A program made the translations under genes and the position numbers. From assembly GCA_036346355.1 (NCBI GenBank), contig JAYEVF010000027.1:1736001-1800000 (forward strand): a stretch of DNA of 64,000 nucleotides, written 5' to 3'. The notes beneath the pieces are model-generated. The model was not told where the DNA came from, ran no database searches, and saw only the letters and a program-made list of their open reading frames with translations. Shown here piece by piece: positions 45,858-56,889 of this stretch. Source of the DNA: Rhipidocladum racemiflorum. Taxonomy: Eukaryota > Streptophyta > Magnoliopsida > Poales > Poaceae. The first letter of the stretch is position 1; the number at the start of each line of letters is the position of its first letter.

Positions 45858-47289
45858 TGCACGCCCAGCACCACATCGAATCCTTCTAGTGGTATGACCA
45901 AGAAGGATGCGTCGAAGGAGTTGGTCTCAATGTAGAAGGTGCTGTTCTGGATCTTCTCCAAACAGGGAAGGTGGGCACCGTTCGCGACCTTTACCTGCTG
46001 CCCTTCCCCTGGGTCCTGAGGAGAGCCCACCCTCTTAGCCGCATGGGAACTCAAGAAATTGTGTATACTTCCACTGTCCACCAATCCCAGGAGCTCCACC
46101 CCTTCAATGATCATTTTAATCTGCATGGTGCTACCTTTGGTGGGGCCTCGTAGAGCCATTGCAGATAGTGCAGGCTCATCATCTTCATGGCCCTCTGCCT
46201 CGTCCTCTTCCTCATCCAAGACCTCAAGGAGAAAGAGCTTCTTGCAACGATGCCCGCGGACGTAAACCTCGTCACAATTGTAGCAAAGGCCCTTGTTGTG
46301 GCGCTCCGCCATCTCTTCCGGACTGAGACGGCGCCGGTAGGGGGCAGATGCGGTGGAGGAGCCCTGCGAATTGGTAGGGGCGCTCCTTCCTCCTCCTGGA
46401 GATGGCGCAGTCCAGGCGGAAGCGGCTACGTGTGATGGGAGTGTCTCTCTCGCGGTTGGCGCGGTTCGGGCAGAAGCAGCGGCTTGAGAACCCGAGCCCC
46501 CAGCCGATGAGAAGGGAACTGCGCCTCCGCTGGAGGGTGGTCGATGGTGAGCGCCCGGCGGCAAGGATCGGAGGGCCCGAGCAATCCACTGCTCCTCCCT
46601 GCGCTCGGCCTCCCGCGCCAATCCCACCGCCTCGGCCAGGTCGCGTGGTCGATCTCGACGCACATCGGCCGCCAGTGTCGAGGATAACCCAGCCATGAAC
46701 ATCTCGATTTGATCATCCTTCTTCATCCGAGATGCCCGCGAAAGCAATCTCTGGAACCCCTTCGCATAGTCGTCCACGCAGGACTCTCCCTGCTTTAGAT
46801 TCACTAGGTCCCCTAGGGGCCCTACCGACGAGTGACGGTTGAACCTCTGGATGAAGGTATCACAGAAGTCGGTCCACAAGATGAACCTTTCGTCCTGTTC
46901 CCAATTATCCAACACCTCTTGTGCCTCCCCGCGCAGATGGAGGCCGGCCATCACGACATATTCCGATTCCGGAACATCGTGGGCTCGCGCGAAGCGCTCG
47001 CATTGGTGCAGCCATAACAGGGGGTCCTCGGTACCATCGTATAATGACAGCTCGTATCGAGGAGCCCGTGGCACCCAACGGCGGTCCGCGTGGTCGCGTC
47101 GCCCTCCGTTCTTCGTTCCCTTACGATGCTGGACTCCGTCTTCTCATCTCGGGCGCCGGTCTCACGAGCCGGTCGCTTGCCCGACATCTTGAGGAGATCC
47201 GCCATCATTTGCTCCAGGCGAACGTTCGAGTCCGCAAGGCCCTCCACGGTTGCCTCAAGCTTGGTGAGACGATCGTCGGGTCCTGCCAT
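45782..47289 (-). pseudogene. gag and protease of the Ty3/gypsy element
   Basis: The ATG lies near 47289. A short coiled-coil-like N-terminus ends at a frameshift near 47100. The main frame (47074-45782) carries a capsid-type retrotrans_gag region (WLHQCERFARAH, FIQRFNR, LKQGESCVDDYAKGFQRL), then a Gly/Ser/Pro-rich linker. A zinc knuckle follows (CYNCDEVYVRGHRC), then an aspartic protease domain with LVDSGSIHNFLS. The frame ends where pol begins, with the two overlapping by 75 bp. Continuity of motifs across the stop suggests a further frameshift near 45785 in an originally fused gag-pol. The protease Asp is intact. Confidence 0.92.
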
Positions 47290-47305
47290 GGGCACAGGAC
47301 CGATC

Positions 47306-47318
47306 GGCTCTGATACCA
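47306..47318 (-). promoter_or_regulatory. Primer-binding site of the Ty3/gypsy element
   Basis: Minus strand TGGTATCAGAGCC, complementary to initiator tRNA-Met, two bases from the 5' LTR. Confidence 0.92.
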
Positions 47319-47320
47319 GT

Positions 47321-47850
47321 TGATACGGGTGCGACCGAGAATAGGCCCGTGTTCCCGGCCGCTGGCCGCAGCTAGTCTGGGAGGGCGCCGTGGACGGATC
47401 GTGAGTAGCGATATCTGGTTGTACGGAACCACCGGCCGGTTATCGACGGCAGCGCCTGAGGTTGTATTTGGTGGCAACAAAACGTGCCTTTTCTCTTCTC
47501 ATTCTCCCCCTTTTATTCATGTACCAGGATGATTACAAATGCCCTCAATCTGGCTATTATTTGGAAAGGATCCCATACTTAACTAATCCAGCAACTAATT
47601 GCCTAAGGAATAGGAAAGCAAGATATGCAGGCTAACAAATAGGAAGGGAATATCAACTAATTGCCTAAGGAATAGGAAAGCAAGATATGCAAGCTAACAA
47701 ATAGGAAGGAAATAATGGGCAGCATAATAGGAAGGAAATAACTAGCAGCATCTCTGCCCTTGGCCCTATGCGCCTGGATTTCTGCTGCCGCTGCCTTGGC
47801 CCACATTGTTCCGGCGCCTGTAGTACACCCGATCTGCTACATCTCTAACA
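47321..47850 (-). repeat. 5' LTR of the Ty3/gypsy element
   Basis: 530 bp. Differences from the 3' LTR are few: single substitutions and one small cluster around 47430-47455. The shared ends and CAAGG duplication fix both boundaries. Confidence 0.95.
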
Positions 47851-47855
47851 CAAGG

Positions 47856-49279
47856 CACCTTTTATTTCCAGTTTTAATCTGCACATACACTGGAAAGAGC
47901 ACTTGCACATAGATGGTATTAATTTGCACTAATGTTTCTTTCAAGTAGTACTGGAAAAACCTGAAGAATAGCAAATTTCATATTTTACCTCTGCAGTTAC
48001 TTGCATATGTTTTTGCAATTTGCTTGATTGTACAAATTATGAATACTTATGTTGAACATTTTGTATATGTGCATTTGAACTTTTACTAGATTTTTGCAAA
48101 ATAGATGTGCAATAGAAATGATATACTTGTAGATATGCAGTGTCATTGAAATACAGTACTAATATACATGAATTATTTTTTTAATTTTTTGTTTTAAGGG
48201 TTCACTAAATCAATTTTATTGTTTACATTTCTAATTTCTCAAGGTTTAACTAGATTATAACCATTTTTGTTTAGCTTATATTGATACTTTCTCATTGAGC
48301 TAGATTAGGGATTGTTTAGTGAGGCTTCTGTACATTGGTGTTAAATTATATCATGTGACTTAGCACTTTCTGAATTTTGATCATGAAAATACTGATGAGC
48401 TATTTATTTTTTACGATATTTTTTATATGCAGGTGGTGCCCAGGGTTTCTGTCATCTGGTTATTGATCTGCATGTGGCGGTCAGGCCTGATTATTAAAGA
48501 GTTATGGAGAGGAGGTGAATTGGAATTTTTACATCAAATCACCTGTAGTGGTGCATAGAGAGGTTAGCATTATTCTGGAGATCACATTCATTGTTGGCCC
48601 AGACTTTCTCTAGAGAACACTCGCTCATTGTTTCTCTAATAATACGCACTCGAGGAAACGAACACAGGAGGAATGCAACATGTTGGCACAAGGCTGCAAC
48701 CTAGTACTAGCTGCACTCTCTTCTCTTGTTATTCACCTTGGATCACACACCTCAGCTCTTGGCTAATTACACGGTTATATAAACATAGCGTGCACACACA
48801 CGTACGCTCACCATCCTGAGTGGCTTCCACGCCACGTTCTCCATAACTGAACACACGCACGCGGTACTGACCAGCGACACTCACGCACCCCATGCATGGA
48901 TCCACACGACCTGCCCCTAGCTAACAAACTCACTGCTACTCTACTTCTACAGCTTTGAGGAGTCTTTGAATTTTTATTTTGAAAATATGATGTTTTGTTT
49001 CTTCATGACTATTCATGGCTACTAGATTGGAGTAATGTTGAGGTAGTTTCATATGAGAATTTAGGTATCAACTACTTCTACAGTTACCGCTACTGCTCTT
49101 GCTGCTGCTTTTGCTCATGCTGCTACCACTGCTACTGCTACAACTACTATTTTTTGTCAACTTTGGTTGCATCTCCATTCTGCCTATTAATCATTGTTGC
49201 TAATACATAAGAGAATATTTCATTTGCAAAAATCACTTAAGTACACACATTGTCAGGACAGGAAATATATCTAGCAACT
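47856..49279. other. Non-coding region upstream of the DUF4220 gene
   Basis: AT-rich; likely promoter, 5' UTR or intron of the downstream gene. A short GC-richer stretch at 48590-48960 with a TATATAAAC near 48777 is not obviously part of the gene and could be a solo LTR remnant. No coding exons are recognised. Confidence 0.4.
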
Positions 49280-50538
49280 ATGGCGAGCCTGATTGAACTA
49301 CTTAATGAATGGGAAATCCAACTGCTAGTTGTCCTGAGCTTCATGCTACAAATGTTCCTCTTCTTTGCTGGTGCCCTGCGGCGACATACTGGCAACATGC
49401 TGCTCAGGTTCAGTATGTGGCTAGCATATTTGGGAGCAGACTTTGTAGCAGTTTACGCCTTGGGCTACCTTTCAAGGCACAATGATGCCACCACTGAAAA
49501 GTACACATTACGAGGGACGCACAAACTGGCATTCTTGTGGGCACCATTTCTCCTCATTCATCTTGGTGGCCAAGACACCATTACTGCTTTTGCTATTGAA
49601 GACAACAACTTGTTGTTGAGACATTTATTGAATCTAGTAGTCCAAGTTGGCCTAGCCTTATATGTCTTTTGGAAGTCGACGGTTTGGCAAAATATAAAGC
49701 TTCTATTACCTGGCATTTTTGTGTTTATTGCTGGAATCATTAAGTATGGAGAGAGGACATTGGCTCTCATGTATGGGGACCTAAAAAACATCGGGAGCTC
49801 TAACAATGAAGAAAAGAAGGAAAAGCTTCCAGAGACAAATCGTCGAAGTGATTATTCTAGTATTGTTTGCTTTGCTTTGCATTCTGCACGAGCCATCCAG
49901 AATATCCTTGCTGGACGGTCCATCATTGCTATGTCAGATGAGGAACGACGTAGCCTTTGTGTTGAAGACAAACTTGATGAAGGCCAGCTGCCCAAGCTTT
50001 TGGAGGTTGAGCTTGCCAGGGTTTATGGCGATTTGTATACCAAGGCTAAGGTGCTTCAAACAAGGATATGCATAATACTTCGATGCATCTCTCAAGTGTC
50101 CATAGTGGTTGCGCTTGTGCTCTTCCATGGAAGCAGTTTACAGAGATATAACAGGGGTGATGCTGCAATTACCTATTCATTATTTATTGGAGGCATCCTT
50201 CTGGATGGTTGTGGTATGTTTGCGATGATCATGTTGTCACCTTGGAATTGGGCATGGTTGGAGGCCAGACAGTACTATAGGCTTGCTGGAATGTGTTGGT
50301 ATGTTCTCTCAAGTAGTGTTGGTTGGTCAGAGAAAAGGCCCTTGTGGTCGAATTCCATGGGGCAGTACAATTTACGTCATTACCTGGGCTATTACAGTGG
50401 GCAGTCAAGGCTGTCCCAACGAGTGATGATCATACTTAGGAAGATGGGGAACATGGTTGGTGTAAGAAGGGAGAAGCTCTTTTGGCTAAGTAAGCTTTTA
50501 GACGCAGAGTATGTCCTGGTGGACGACAGGATCATTAA
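49280..50538 (+). pseudogene. DUF4220/DUF594 membrane protein gene, 5' part, interrupted
   Basis: Start chosen at ATG 49280; the frame is open a little further upstream but only from a TTG. About 419 codons. Hydrophobic segments lie near residues 12-33, 45-65, 105-165 and 270-330. The WEIQLLVVLSFMLQ region, GADFVAVYALGYLSR, FLWAPFLLIHLGGQDTITAF and the WKSTVW/KYGERTLALM segments are hallmarks of DUF4220. The family is large in cereals; its biochemical function is unknown to me. The frame runs straight into a PIF/Harbinger element at 50539, inside DDRIIK. Joining across one copy of the TAA duplication continues the frame into 56073 (DDRIIKWF), so the gene was intact before insertion. Confidence 0.9.
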
Positions 50539-50639
50539 GGGCATGTTTGGGAACACTGTTCCCGGCCGGAATCCCGGCCCATTTCCAGGGGTGCAAAATC
50601 ACGGGTGGGCTTTCCCGGTCCATCTCGAACGGCCGTTTG

Positions 50640-52505
50640 GGAGCTCTGAGCAGTGAGGAAATCTGGCCCGATCCGCTCGAAAACCCCGGGGAAGATAGCC
50701 ACCGATCGCCCCTCGTGATTTTTTTCCCCATCGCGTCGCGCGAGGGAGCGACCTCGACCTCCCCAGCAGCGCTGCCTGCGCGAGGGAGCGACCTCGACCT
50801 CCCCAGCAGCGCCGCCTCGTGCGACGGCTCCACCTCCTCCCCTGCAGCTCCGCCTCGCGCGACGGCTCCACCTCCTCCCCAACAGCGCCGCCTCGTGTGA
50901 CAGCTCGGTTAGTTCATCGTCCTCTTGATCTATCGTCTTCTAATCTAGAACCCAATCTATCGTGCTCTGATCTATCGTCCTCTTGCTAGGTTTCGTCGAT
51001 CTCTGGACCTCTTTTCTTTTCGATCTGGTGCTCGAAAAGATCTCGTAACAAAGAGCTCGGTTTGGTGGAGAAAGGAACAACTAGCACGGGTATGTCTCCT
51101 CACTATTTCGTTGCTCGGATCTGTTCATGGTGAGGTTTTGTGCTGAGATTTGTTCATGGTGACCTATTTGCTTGATTGATCTTGCTTATCAAGATATGAT
51201 GAATGATTGCTTATCGGTATTGGTTTGCAAATATAGTTTTCTTATGCACCTAGATATTGATTTGCAATAGACATGCCCTTATCGATGGACCATATAAGGC
51301 TTTGGTGATTATTAAGATGCCCTGAAATCACAAGTAGAAAATGCGTTGGTCCAGAATCACGAAGTATTATGTATGCTAGTGCATAGCTATTTGATACAGC
51401 TCATTGTTTGCTATAGATGAGATGTTTTAGTAATGCTAAATCTAATTGCTAAGTAGTGATAGTTGCGGTACATGTTGTAAATTTTCTTTATTCTGTTTAG
51501 GTAATTACCTAATTACCTAGATATGTAATTACCTAATTTATCTCAATACCTAATTACCTAATGGGAACATATCTAGTGCTAATGGCCATTGGGTGCTAAC
51601 ATGCTAACATTAAATCTGACCCATCAGATCTATGATAAATGGCTCAGATGTAGAGAGGTGGAAGCCCTATTAATTACCTCATTACTCACTCAAATGCTTT
51701 TCACACAAGCCAATTGATTACCTCATTAATTACCTGTTCAAATCTGAGCCACTCATCATAGATCTGATGGCGCAGATCTTATGTTAGCATATTAGCACCC
51801 AATGGCCATTAGCACTAGATATGTTCCCTTACCTAATTACCTAGGTATGTAATTACCTAGATAGCTTTTAACAGAGACAGATTGAAATGAAAGACAAATT
51901 CATGTTTAATTGATAGATAGCTTTCTCTTCCCAATAGATAGCTTTCTCTATACCTAATTCATCTCAATACCTAATTCATGTTTAATTACCTAATTACTTA
52001 GGCATAGATAGCTTTCTCTTCCCAAAACAAGAAAAATATCATATCAACAATGTAGCTACATTCTCTGCACATTGCTCTAGGAGTTGGGATTTGCTATTGA
52101 GACGATTGATATTGATATACCATCAAGGCCTTAAGCTGTATTATAGAGTTCTGGAATTAATGTGCAGAGCAGAGTCACAAATCTAGAGTGGGAACAATCT
52201 TACATTCTATGACTGTCTTGTGAGCCTTTCTACATTCTATGAGCTACATTCTCTGCACATTGCTCTAGGAGTTGGGAGGGTGAAGAATGCCCAGCAACTA
52301 TGTCTCATTACTTCTTTAGTTCTTAGTTCTACATTGTCTCATTACTTCTTTAGTTCTATGTTGTAAAACTTTTAAATCCTATCTTATAGTATAGCTTTTG
52401 GCTATTAGTCACTCCTGTATGTTATATTAGTCACTATTAGTCACTCCTGTATGTTATATTTGTATGTACTAATTCACAATATGTTATATTTGTATGTATT
52501 AGCAA
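50640..52505. other. 5' region of the PIF/Harbinger element
   Basis: 50730-50900: GC-rich with direct repeats of GAGGGAGCGACCTCGACCTC and of CGACGGCTCCACCTCCTCCC. 51485-52015: many TAATTACCTAATTACCTAG units. The TAATTACC repeats flank the nested MITE. No coding sequence is seen before 52506. Confidence 0.6.
51563..51828. mobile_element. Mutator-type fold-back MITE nested in the PIF element
   Basis: Long near-perfect inverted arms of about 85 bp each, beginning GGGAACATATCTAGTGCTAA, with a loop of about 95 bp. The 9-bp duplication TTACCTAAT flanks at 51554-51562 and 51829-51837. TTACCTAA is also locally repetitive, so the duplication is supportive rather than conclusive. No ORF. Confidence 0.8.
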
Positions 52506-53716
52506 ATGGGCACTAGAAAGGAGCTCATTAGGAAATTTATACTTGAGGAAGAAGAGGACGACGATGAGTTGTTTTTTGTATTGGTTCCTACATTACTTTC
52601 ATGCTTTTATGATGAAAAAAGACCTGTCCACACATCATCACTTACCGGTGCTAAAAAAGTTAAGGAGATCTTAGAAGGGCATGAGAGTTGGTGTAAGGTT
52701 GAGTTTCGAGTTACATGATACAAGAGGAGTTACTGTTGAGGAGCAGTTAGGGATGTTTATGTACATGATCTCTCACAATGCTAGCAACCAAAAGCTTCAA
52801 AAAGCATTCCAACATAGTGGTGAAACAGTTCATAGGAAAATAAAGGAAGTCTTTGAGATAATTCCTGCTCTAACTCATAGATTTGTCAAGCTCCCAAGTT
52901 CAAATCAAACTCACTTGAAGATTATATCAGATCAACGGTTTTGGCCTTATTTTCAGGTAAATTCATACACAGTAGACACCTAACTTTTTTCAAGATTTTC
53001 CTATATTAATTTCCTATATTTATGTACAGAACTGCATTGGTGCTATTGATGGCACACATATTCCCATCACAATTCTTTGAAGAGAAAGCGACTCCTTATA
53101 GAAATAGAAAAGGAACATTGTCACAAAATGTGATGCTAGCTTGTGACTTTGACTTGAACTTCACATTTATTTCATGTGGATGGGAAGGGTCAAGATCGAT
53201 GCAGGAGTCCTTCGCTCGCTCTTAGCAAGGGGTTTTGTGTTCCAGAGGGTAAATTTTATCTTGTGGATGGTGGAGTACGCAAACACGCCTTCTTTTCTTG
53301 CCCCATATCGAGGAGTTCAATACCATATTAGTGAATTTAGGAGGCGCTCAGCTCGAAGATATGATTATGCAGATTACAAAGAATTGTTCAACCATCGCCA
53401 CGCTCTCCTTCGCAACCACATTGAAAGGGCAATTGGTGTTTTGAAGAAGCGATTCCCAATCCTAAAAGTTGGCACATTTCATCCTATTAAAACTCAGATT
53501 AAGATCCCCGCTGCAGCTATTGCATTTCACAACATCATTAGAGGTCAGAATGGTCAAGATGGGTGGTTGGATCAACAATCTGCCTATATTCAATCAGATG
53601 ATTTTGTTGATGTACCAGAGGGTGACAATAATTATCAAAATGACATTGAATCAAACGATGGAGCTACCCTTAGAGATCAAATTGCAATGCAAATGTGGGA
53701 TGATTATAATCGTTAA
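52506..53716 (+). pseudogene. PIF/Harbinger transposase relic (DDE_Tnp_4 type)
   Basis: The N-terminal block starts at 52506. After a deletion or frameshift near 52700, similarity resumes at DTRGVTVEEQLGMFMYMISH and FQHSGETVHRKI, up to an intron (donor after PYFQ near 52955, acceptor near 53030). Then come CIGAIDGTHIPI (first Asp), EKATPYRNRKGTLSQNVM, CGWEGS, a frameshifted VDGG/YANTPSFLAPYRG (second Asp region) and ERAIGVLKKRFPIL (Glu), ending at 53716. All three catalytic positions are identifiable but sit in different frames, so no functional transposase is expected from this copy. Confidence 0.88.
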
Positions 53717-53860
53717 TCGGACACGAATTGTCATAAAGTGGTATTGCTTGAAGCTTATAAATGTAATTTATTTTCATGTGGTATTGCACTATTGCTTGAA
53801 ACTTTATTATGTGGTTGCTTCATTATTGTAACATTTCAATATACTATAGTTAGTGTAGCT

Positions 53861-55091
53861 ATGTCTAAAGAAGGATCAAGGGCCTCTTGGAACTTCTCAT
53901 TTGAAAAAGCTCTTGTCGATATACTACATGACCATAACAATCCAAAGTTCAGAGGTCAAAATGGATGGGTATCTAAAGGTTGGAGAAGCATAGTTAGTAA
54001 GTTCAATGAAAAGTTTTCAACCATCCACTTCACAAAGCAACAGATCCAAGAGAAGGAGAAGGAACTGAAAGGGAATTACAAAGCTATACGAGATGCACGG
54101 AAACAAAGTGGTGTGGGCTGGAATGATTCTTTATGCATGATTGTTGCTGAACCAAGTATTTGGGATAAAATTATTCATGTAAGACCATTTTCTCTCGTTA
54201 ACTAATAGTATTTGAGCTGTGTTTTGATACTAACTGTATTCTTTTGTTGATTTTAATAGGATCATCCAAAGGTGAAAAGGTACCGTAATAAACCATTCCT
54301 TCTCTTCAACAACCTGGCAGCATTATATGAAGGTGATATTTCTACAGGAAAGTGATTCGTTAAAATGATGTTAAGCCTTTTATGCTGTTACATGTAGTAG
54401 AATTTTGAGCTATGGGACACTTGTAATTCTTAGCTGTAGGACACTTTCTTGACTGAAATGAGCTTCTGTCATCAACTTGACTGAAATGAGCTTCTGTTTC
54501 CATGTCCCTTTCAACTAGGTGGGTTAGTATTTAACATGTTGATTTCATTAGTTTGATCGCTATAACATTTGTGTAACAATAGGAAGCACGGCCACAGGGG
54601 ATTTGAATTTTGTATCAATTGAGCAAATGGGGCCTCCAACTGATGTGGTTATCCCAAATGACAATGATGTCCATGATGTTGAATTAAATCCTTTTGCTGC
54701 AAATATGGAGGGGCAAGAGACATCTAGTGCTCGCATGGTAGCTGATGAAATGGACCATGTTGCTTCTGCTTCGTCTACACCAAAAGGAAATAGTAATGGG
54801 AAAAAGCGCAAGCAAAGCCAGATTGCTGGGGTTCTTGAGAGCTATCTAGAATTCAAGAAGGAGCAAACCAAGAAATTTTCTGAAGAACTAAATGAGACAA
54901 GACCTAGTCAGAGCGACGAGTTTTCTATTGGGAAGTGTGTTGCTGCTCTAGAGTCAATTGAAGATCTAACAGATATGGAGAAGGCAAAGACACTACGACT
55001 CTTCAAATGTGAGCTGAATAGAGAAATTTTTATCAACACAAAAAATCCAAGTGTTCGATTGCTTTGGATTAAAAGCGAAATCTGTCCATAA
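53861..55091 (+). CDS. Myb/SANT-like protein, second gene of the PIF/Harbinger element
   Basis: Three exons with consistent phases: 53861-54178, 54260-54332 and 54583-55091, giving 299 residues and no internal stop. ATG chosen at MSKEGSRASW, the start of the domain. The N-terminal 100 residues match the Myb/SANT-like domain of plant Harbinger partner proteins: WNFSFEKALVDILHDHN, GWVSKGWRSIVSKFNEKF, GVGWNDSLCMIVAEPSIWDK. A basic stretch GKKRKQ near residue 190 may be a nuclear signal. The C-terminus is acidic/helical. In PIF/Harbinger systems this partner brings the transposase to the element ends. It is intact here while the transposase is broken. Confidence 0.8.
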
Positions 55092-55523
55092 GTAAGTTAT
55101 GATTATTTCCGGTACTTACTCCAGCCCATGCATTATTTTGATAATAATAGTTGTCTACAATTTATATTTTGAATTGCATAATACTGCTCAAAACCTGAAC
55201 TCATCTGATCAGCTGATTCTCTGAACTAATAGTACTTCTGAACTCATCTGCTTAGTACTTCTGAACTCATTTTACTAATAGTACTTCTGAACTCATTTTG
55301 ATAATAATAGTACTTCTGTGTAGTTGTTGTACAAACAGCCGATTCTCTGAACTCATCTGCTTATTGATGATCTCTTGTTCTAGTTCTGTTTCTGAAGAAG
55401 CTTCTGTTTTTCACAGTCCAAACCTGGATCTCGTATACTGTACATTGTCACGAAATCTGATCTTGATGTTACACATTATTTTGTCTGAATCTGTGTCTGA
55501 TCTGGAATGTGTGCATCGTGCAA
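55092..55523. other. AT-rich 3' region of the PIF element with short repeats
   Basis: Multiple copies of AGTACTTCTGAACTCAT between 55205 and 55320. It could be partly intron sequence carried along with the KNOX fragment, but nothing proves it. Confidence 0.45.
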
Positions 55524-55697
55524 GATGAGATGGTGGGGTCTTCGGAGGATGAACCGTGCTCAGGAGACGCCGATGCATCTGACTTAGGGCTAGAGCACAG
55601 CTCCCACTTGGCTGACCACGAGTTCAAGGAGATGCTGCTCAAGAAGTACAGTGGCTGCCTCAGCCGCCTTCGTTCCGAGTTCCTGAAGAAGAGGAAG
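55524..55697 (+). pseudogene. Captured class I KNOX gene fragment (ELK domain)
   Basis: The translation has GSSEDEPCSGDADASD followed by HLADHEFKEMLLKKYSGCL and SRLRSEFLKKRK. This is the acidic spacer plus ELK domain that precedes the homeodomain in KNOTTED1-like proteins, closest in memory to the OSH15/ROUGH SHEATH1 type. The homeodomain is absent. Frame is open but begins after an AG, as an internal exon would, and ends where KNOX genes have an intron soon after the ELK. It lies between the Myb ORF and the right terminus, in sense with the element genes. A transduplicated host fragment is the simplest reading. Confidence 0.85.
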
Positions 55698-56069
55698 AGT
55701 CATATGAGCTTCTGACTGTTATCTTATAGTAAAGCTTCTGAATGCTGTGTTACGAATGCTGTGAAGGTCATATGAATGCTTATCTCCTGTGACGGACATG
55801 TTACGAATGCTGTGTTACGAATGCTGTGAAGGTGATATGAATGTTACGAAGTGAAAGATTTTTCTAATTTTTTTTAGATTTTTCTATATATTTTTGTACT
55901 TTCTTGAATGTTAGGGATTTTTATCCCTATGGCTTCCAAATGGTGGGAGGGAATATTTTTCAAGAGGGGAAATTATCCCTAGGGGTTAGAGAGGATTTCA
56001 TGTGCCATTAAAATTCCTCTAGGGAGAAATATTCTCTAGATTTTATTTCCCTAGCATCCAAACAAGCCC
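55698..56069. repeat. Right end of the PIF element
   Basis: Tandem GTTACGAATGCTGTG units at 55740-55860, then AT-rich DNA to the terminus CCAAACAAGCCC. Confidence 0.7.
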
Positions 56070-56072
56070 TAA

Positions 56073-56889
56073 GTGGTTTTTACACAGCCTACCCTTCAAA
56101 ACACAAGATTGGCCAAATCTAAGTGAAGTCCTGAAAGAATTTATACAACCAATGTTGCCTCTTGGTCACCAGATTGTTGCCTTGCACATATTTACAGAGG
56201 TACATCTAAGCAAATACCCTCCACCTCATCCAACTTCGGACATGGAGACCAATGCTGCTAATGCTCAGGAGGAGCAGCCTCCACCTCATGCACCTTCGGA
56301 CATGGACACAAATGCTGCTAGTGTTAATGATCTGGAGGAGCAGCCTCCACCTCATGCACCTTCGGACATGGACACGATTGCTGCTAGTGTTAATGATCTG
56401 GAGGAGCAGCCTCCACCTCATGCACCTATGGATATGGAGGCGAGTGCTGCTAGTGTTAATGTTCTGGTGGAGGAGTGCCGGAAACTGTCCAACTACATGC
56501 TCTACCTTGTTGCTTCCCAGTCTTCCATGTTGCTGGTCACAGCTAGCAGCCTTCAGGATATGCTGCAGTTATACATCGGCCAAGGGGTCCTCACGGAGAA
56601 CAACCTCAAGGACATCGCTCAGGGCAGACCCGGCCAATATGAGATATTCCATAATCCGTCGGTGTGCAAGGAAACCTTGGAGGAGATCAGAGAAATGTGG
56701 ACTCGGTTACTCGTTTACACCGCCGGCAAGTCTCGGCCGGAGGCGCACGCGGCTCAGCTGGCCAGGGGCGGGGAGCTCCTTACCTTGGCTTGGCTGTTCA
56801 TGACGCACAAGACAGCCGAGGCTGCAGGTGAGACGTTAGAGATTAGCGATCTCTTCCCAAAAGGGATGTCATTGGATGATGTATGGAGG
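56073..56889 (+). pseudogene. DUF4220/DUF594 gene, 3' part
   Basis: Continues the frame of 49280-50538. Contains HQIVALHIFTEVHLSKYPPP, then a tandem repeat of about 22 residues (EEQPPPHAPSDMDT units, four imperfect copies at 56210-56440). The DUF594 signature follows: CRKLSNYMLYLVASQSSMLL, LLVYTAGKSRPEAHAAQLAR, GGELLTLAWLFMTH. Combined length with the 5' part is about 690 residues, normal for the family. At about 56889 the sequence joins the truncated LTR of a retrotransposon, so the last residues and the 3' UTR are lost or displaced. The open frame running on to 57336 is retrotransposon sequence, not part of the protein. Confidence 0.9.

Larger units (their letters stand above)
42265..47850 (-). 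mobile_element. Full-length Ty3/gypsy LTR retrotransposon, chromovirus-like
   Basis: Two 530-bp LTRs start TGATACGGGTGCG and end ATCTCTAACA, flanked by the 5-bp duplication CAAGG (42260-42264 and 47851-47855). A primer-binding site of initiator tRNA-Met type lies next to the right LTR and a polypurine tract next to the left, so the element runs on the minus strand. Order: gag, protease, reverse transcriptase, RNase H, integrase, chromodomain, i.e. the Ty3/gypsy order with a chromodomain. The single gag-pol frame is broken about five times. LTRs are nearly identical. Confidence 0.95.
50539..56069 (+). mobile_element. PIF/Harbinger element inserted in the DUF4220 gene
   Basis: The left terminus is GGGCATGTTTGGGAACA and the right one, inverse complement, GGGCTTGTTTGGATGCT. 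The TAA duplication flanks at 50536-50538 and 56070-56072. 5531 bp. It encodes a broken DDE transposase and an intact Myb/SANT-like ORF on the plus strand, the two-gene layout of PIF/Harbinger. A Mutator-type MITE sits in its left half and a KNOX gene fragment near its right end. The first 400 bp inside are GC-rich with short tandem duplications and may be a promoter. Confidence 0.93.

Noticed and set aside
49250..49279. Upstream start of the DUF4220 ORF
   Set aside because: The frame opens with TTG, not ATG; the first ATG at 49280 fits the family N-terminus.
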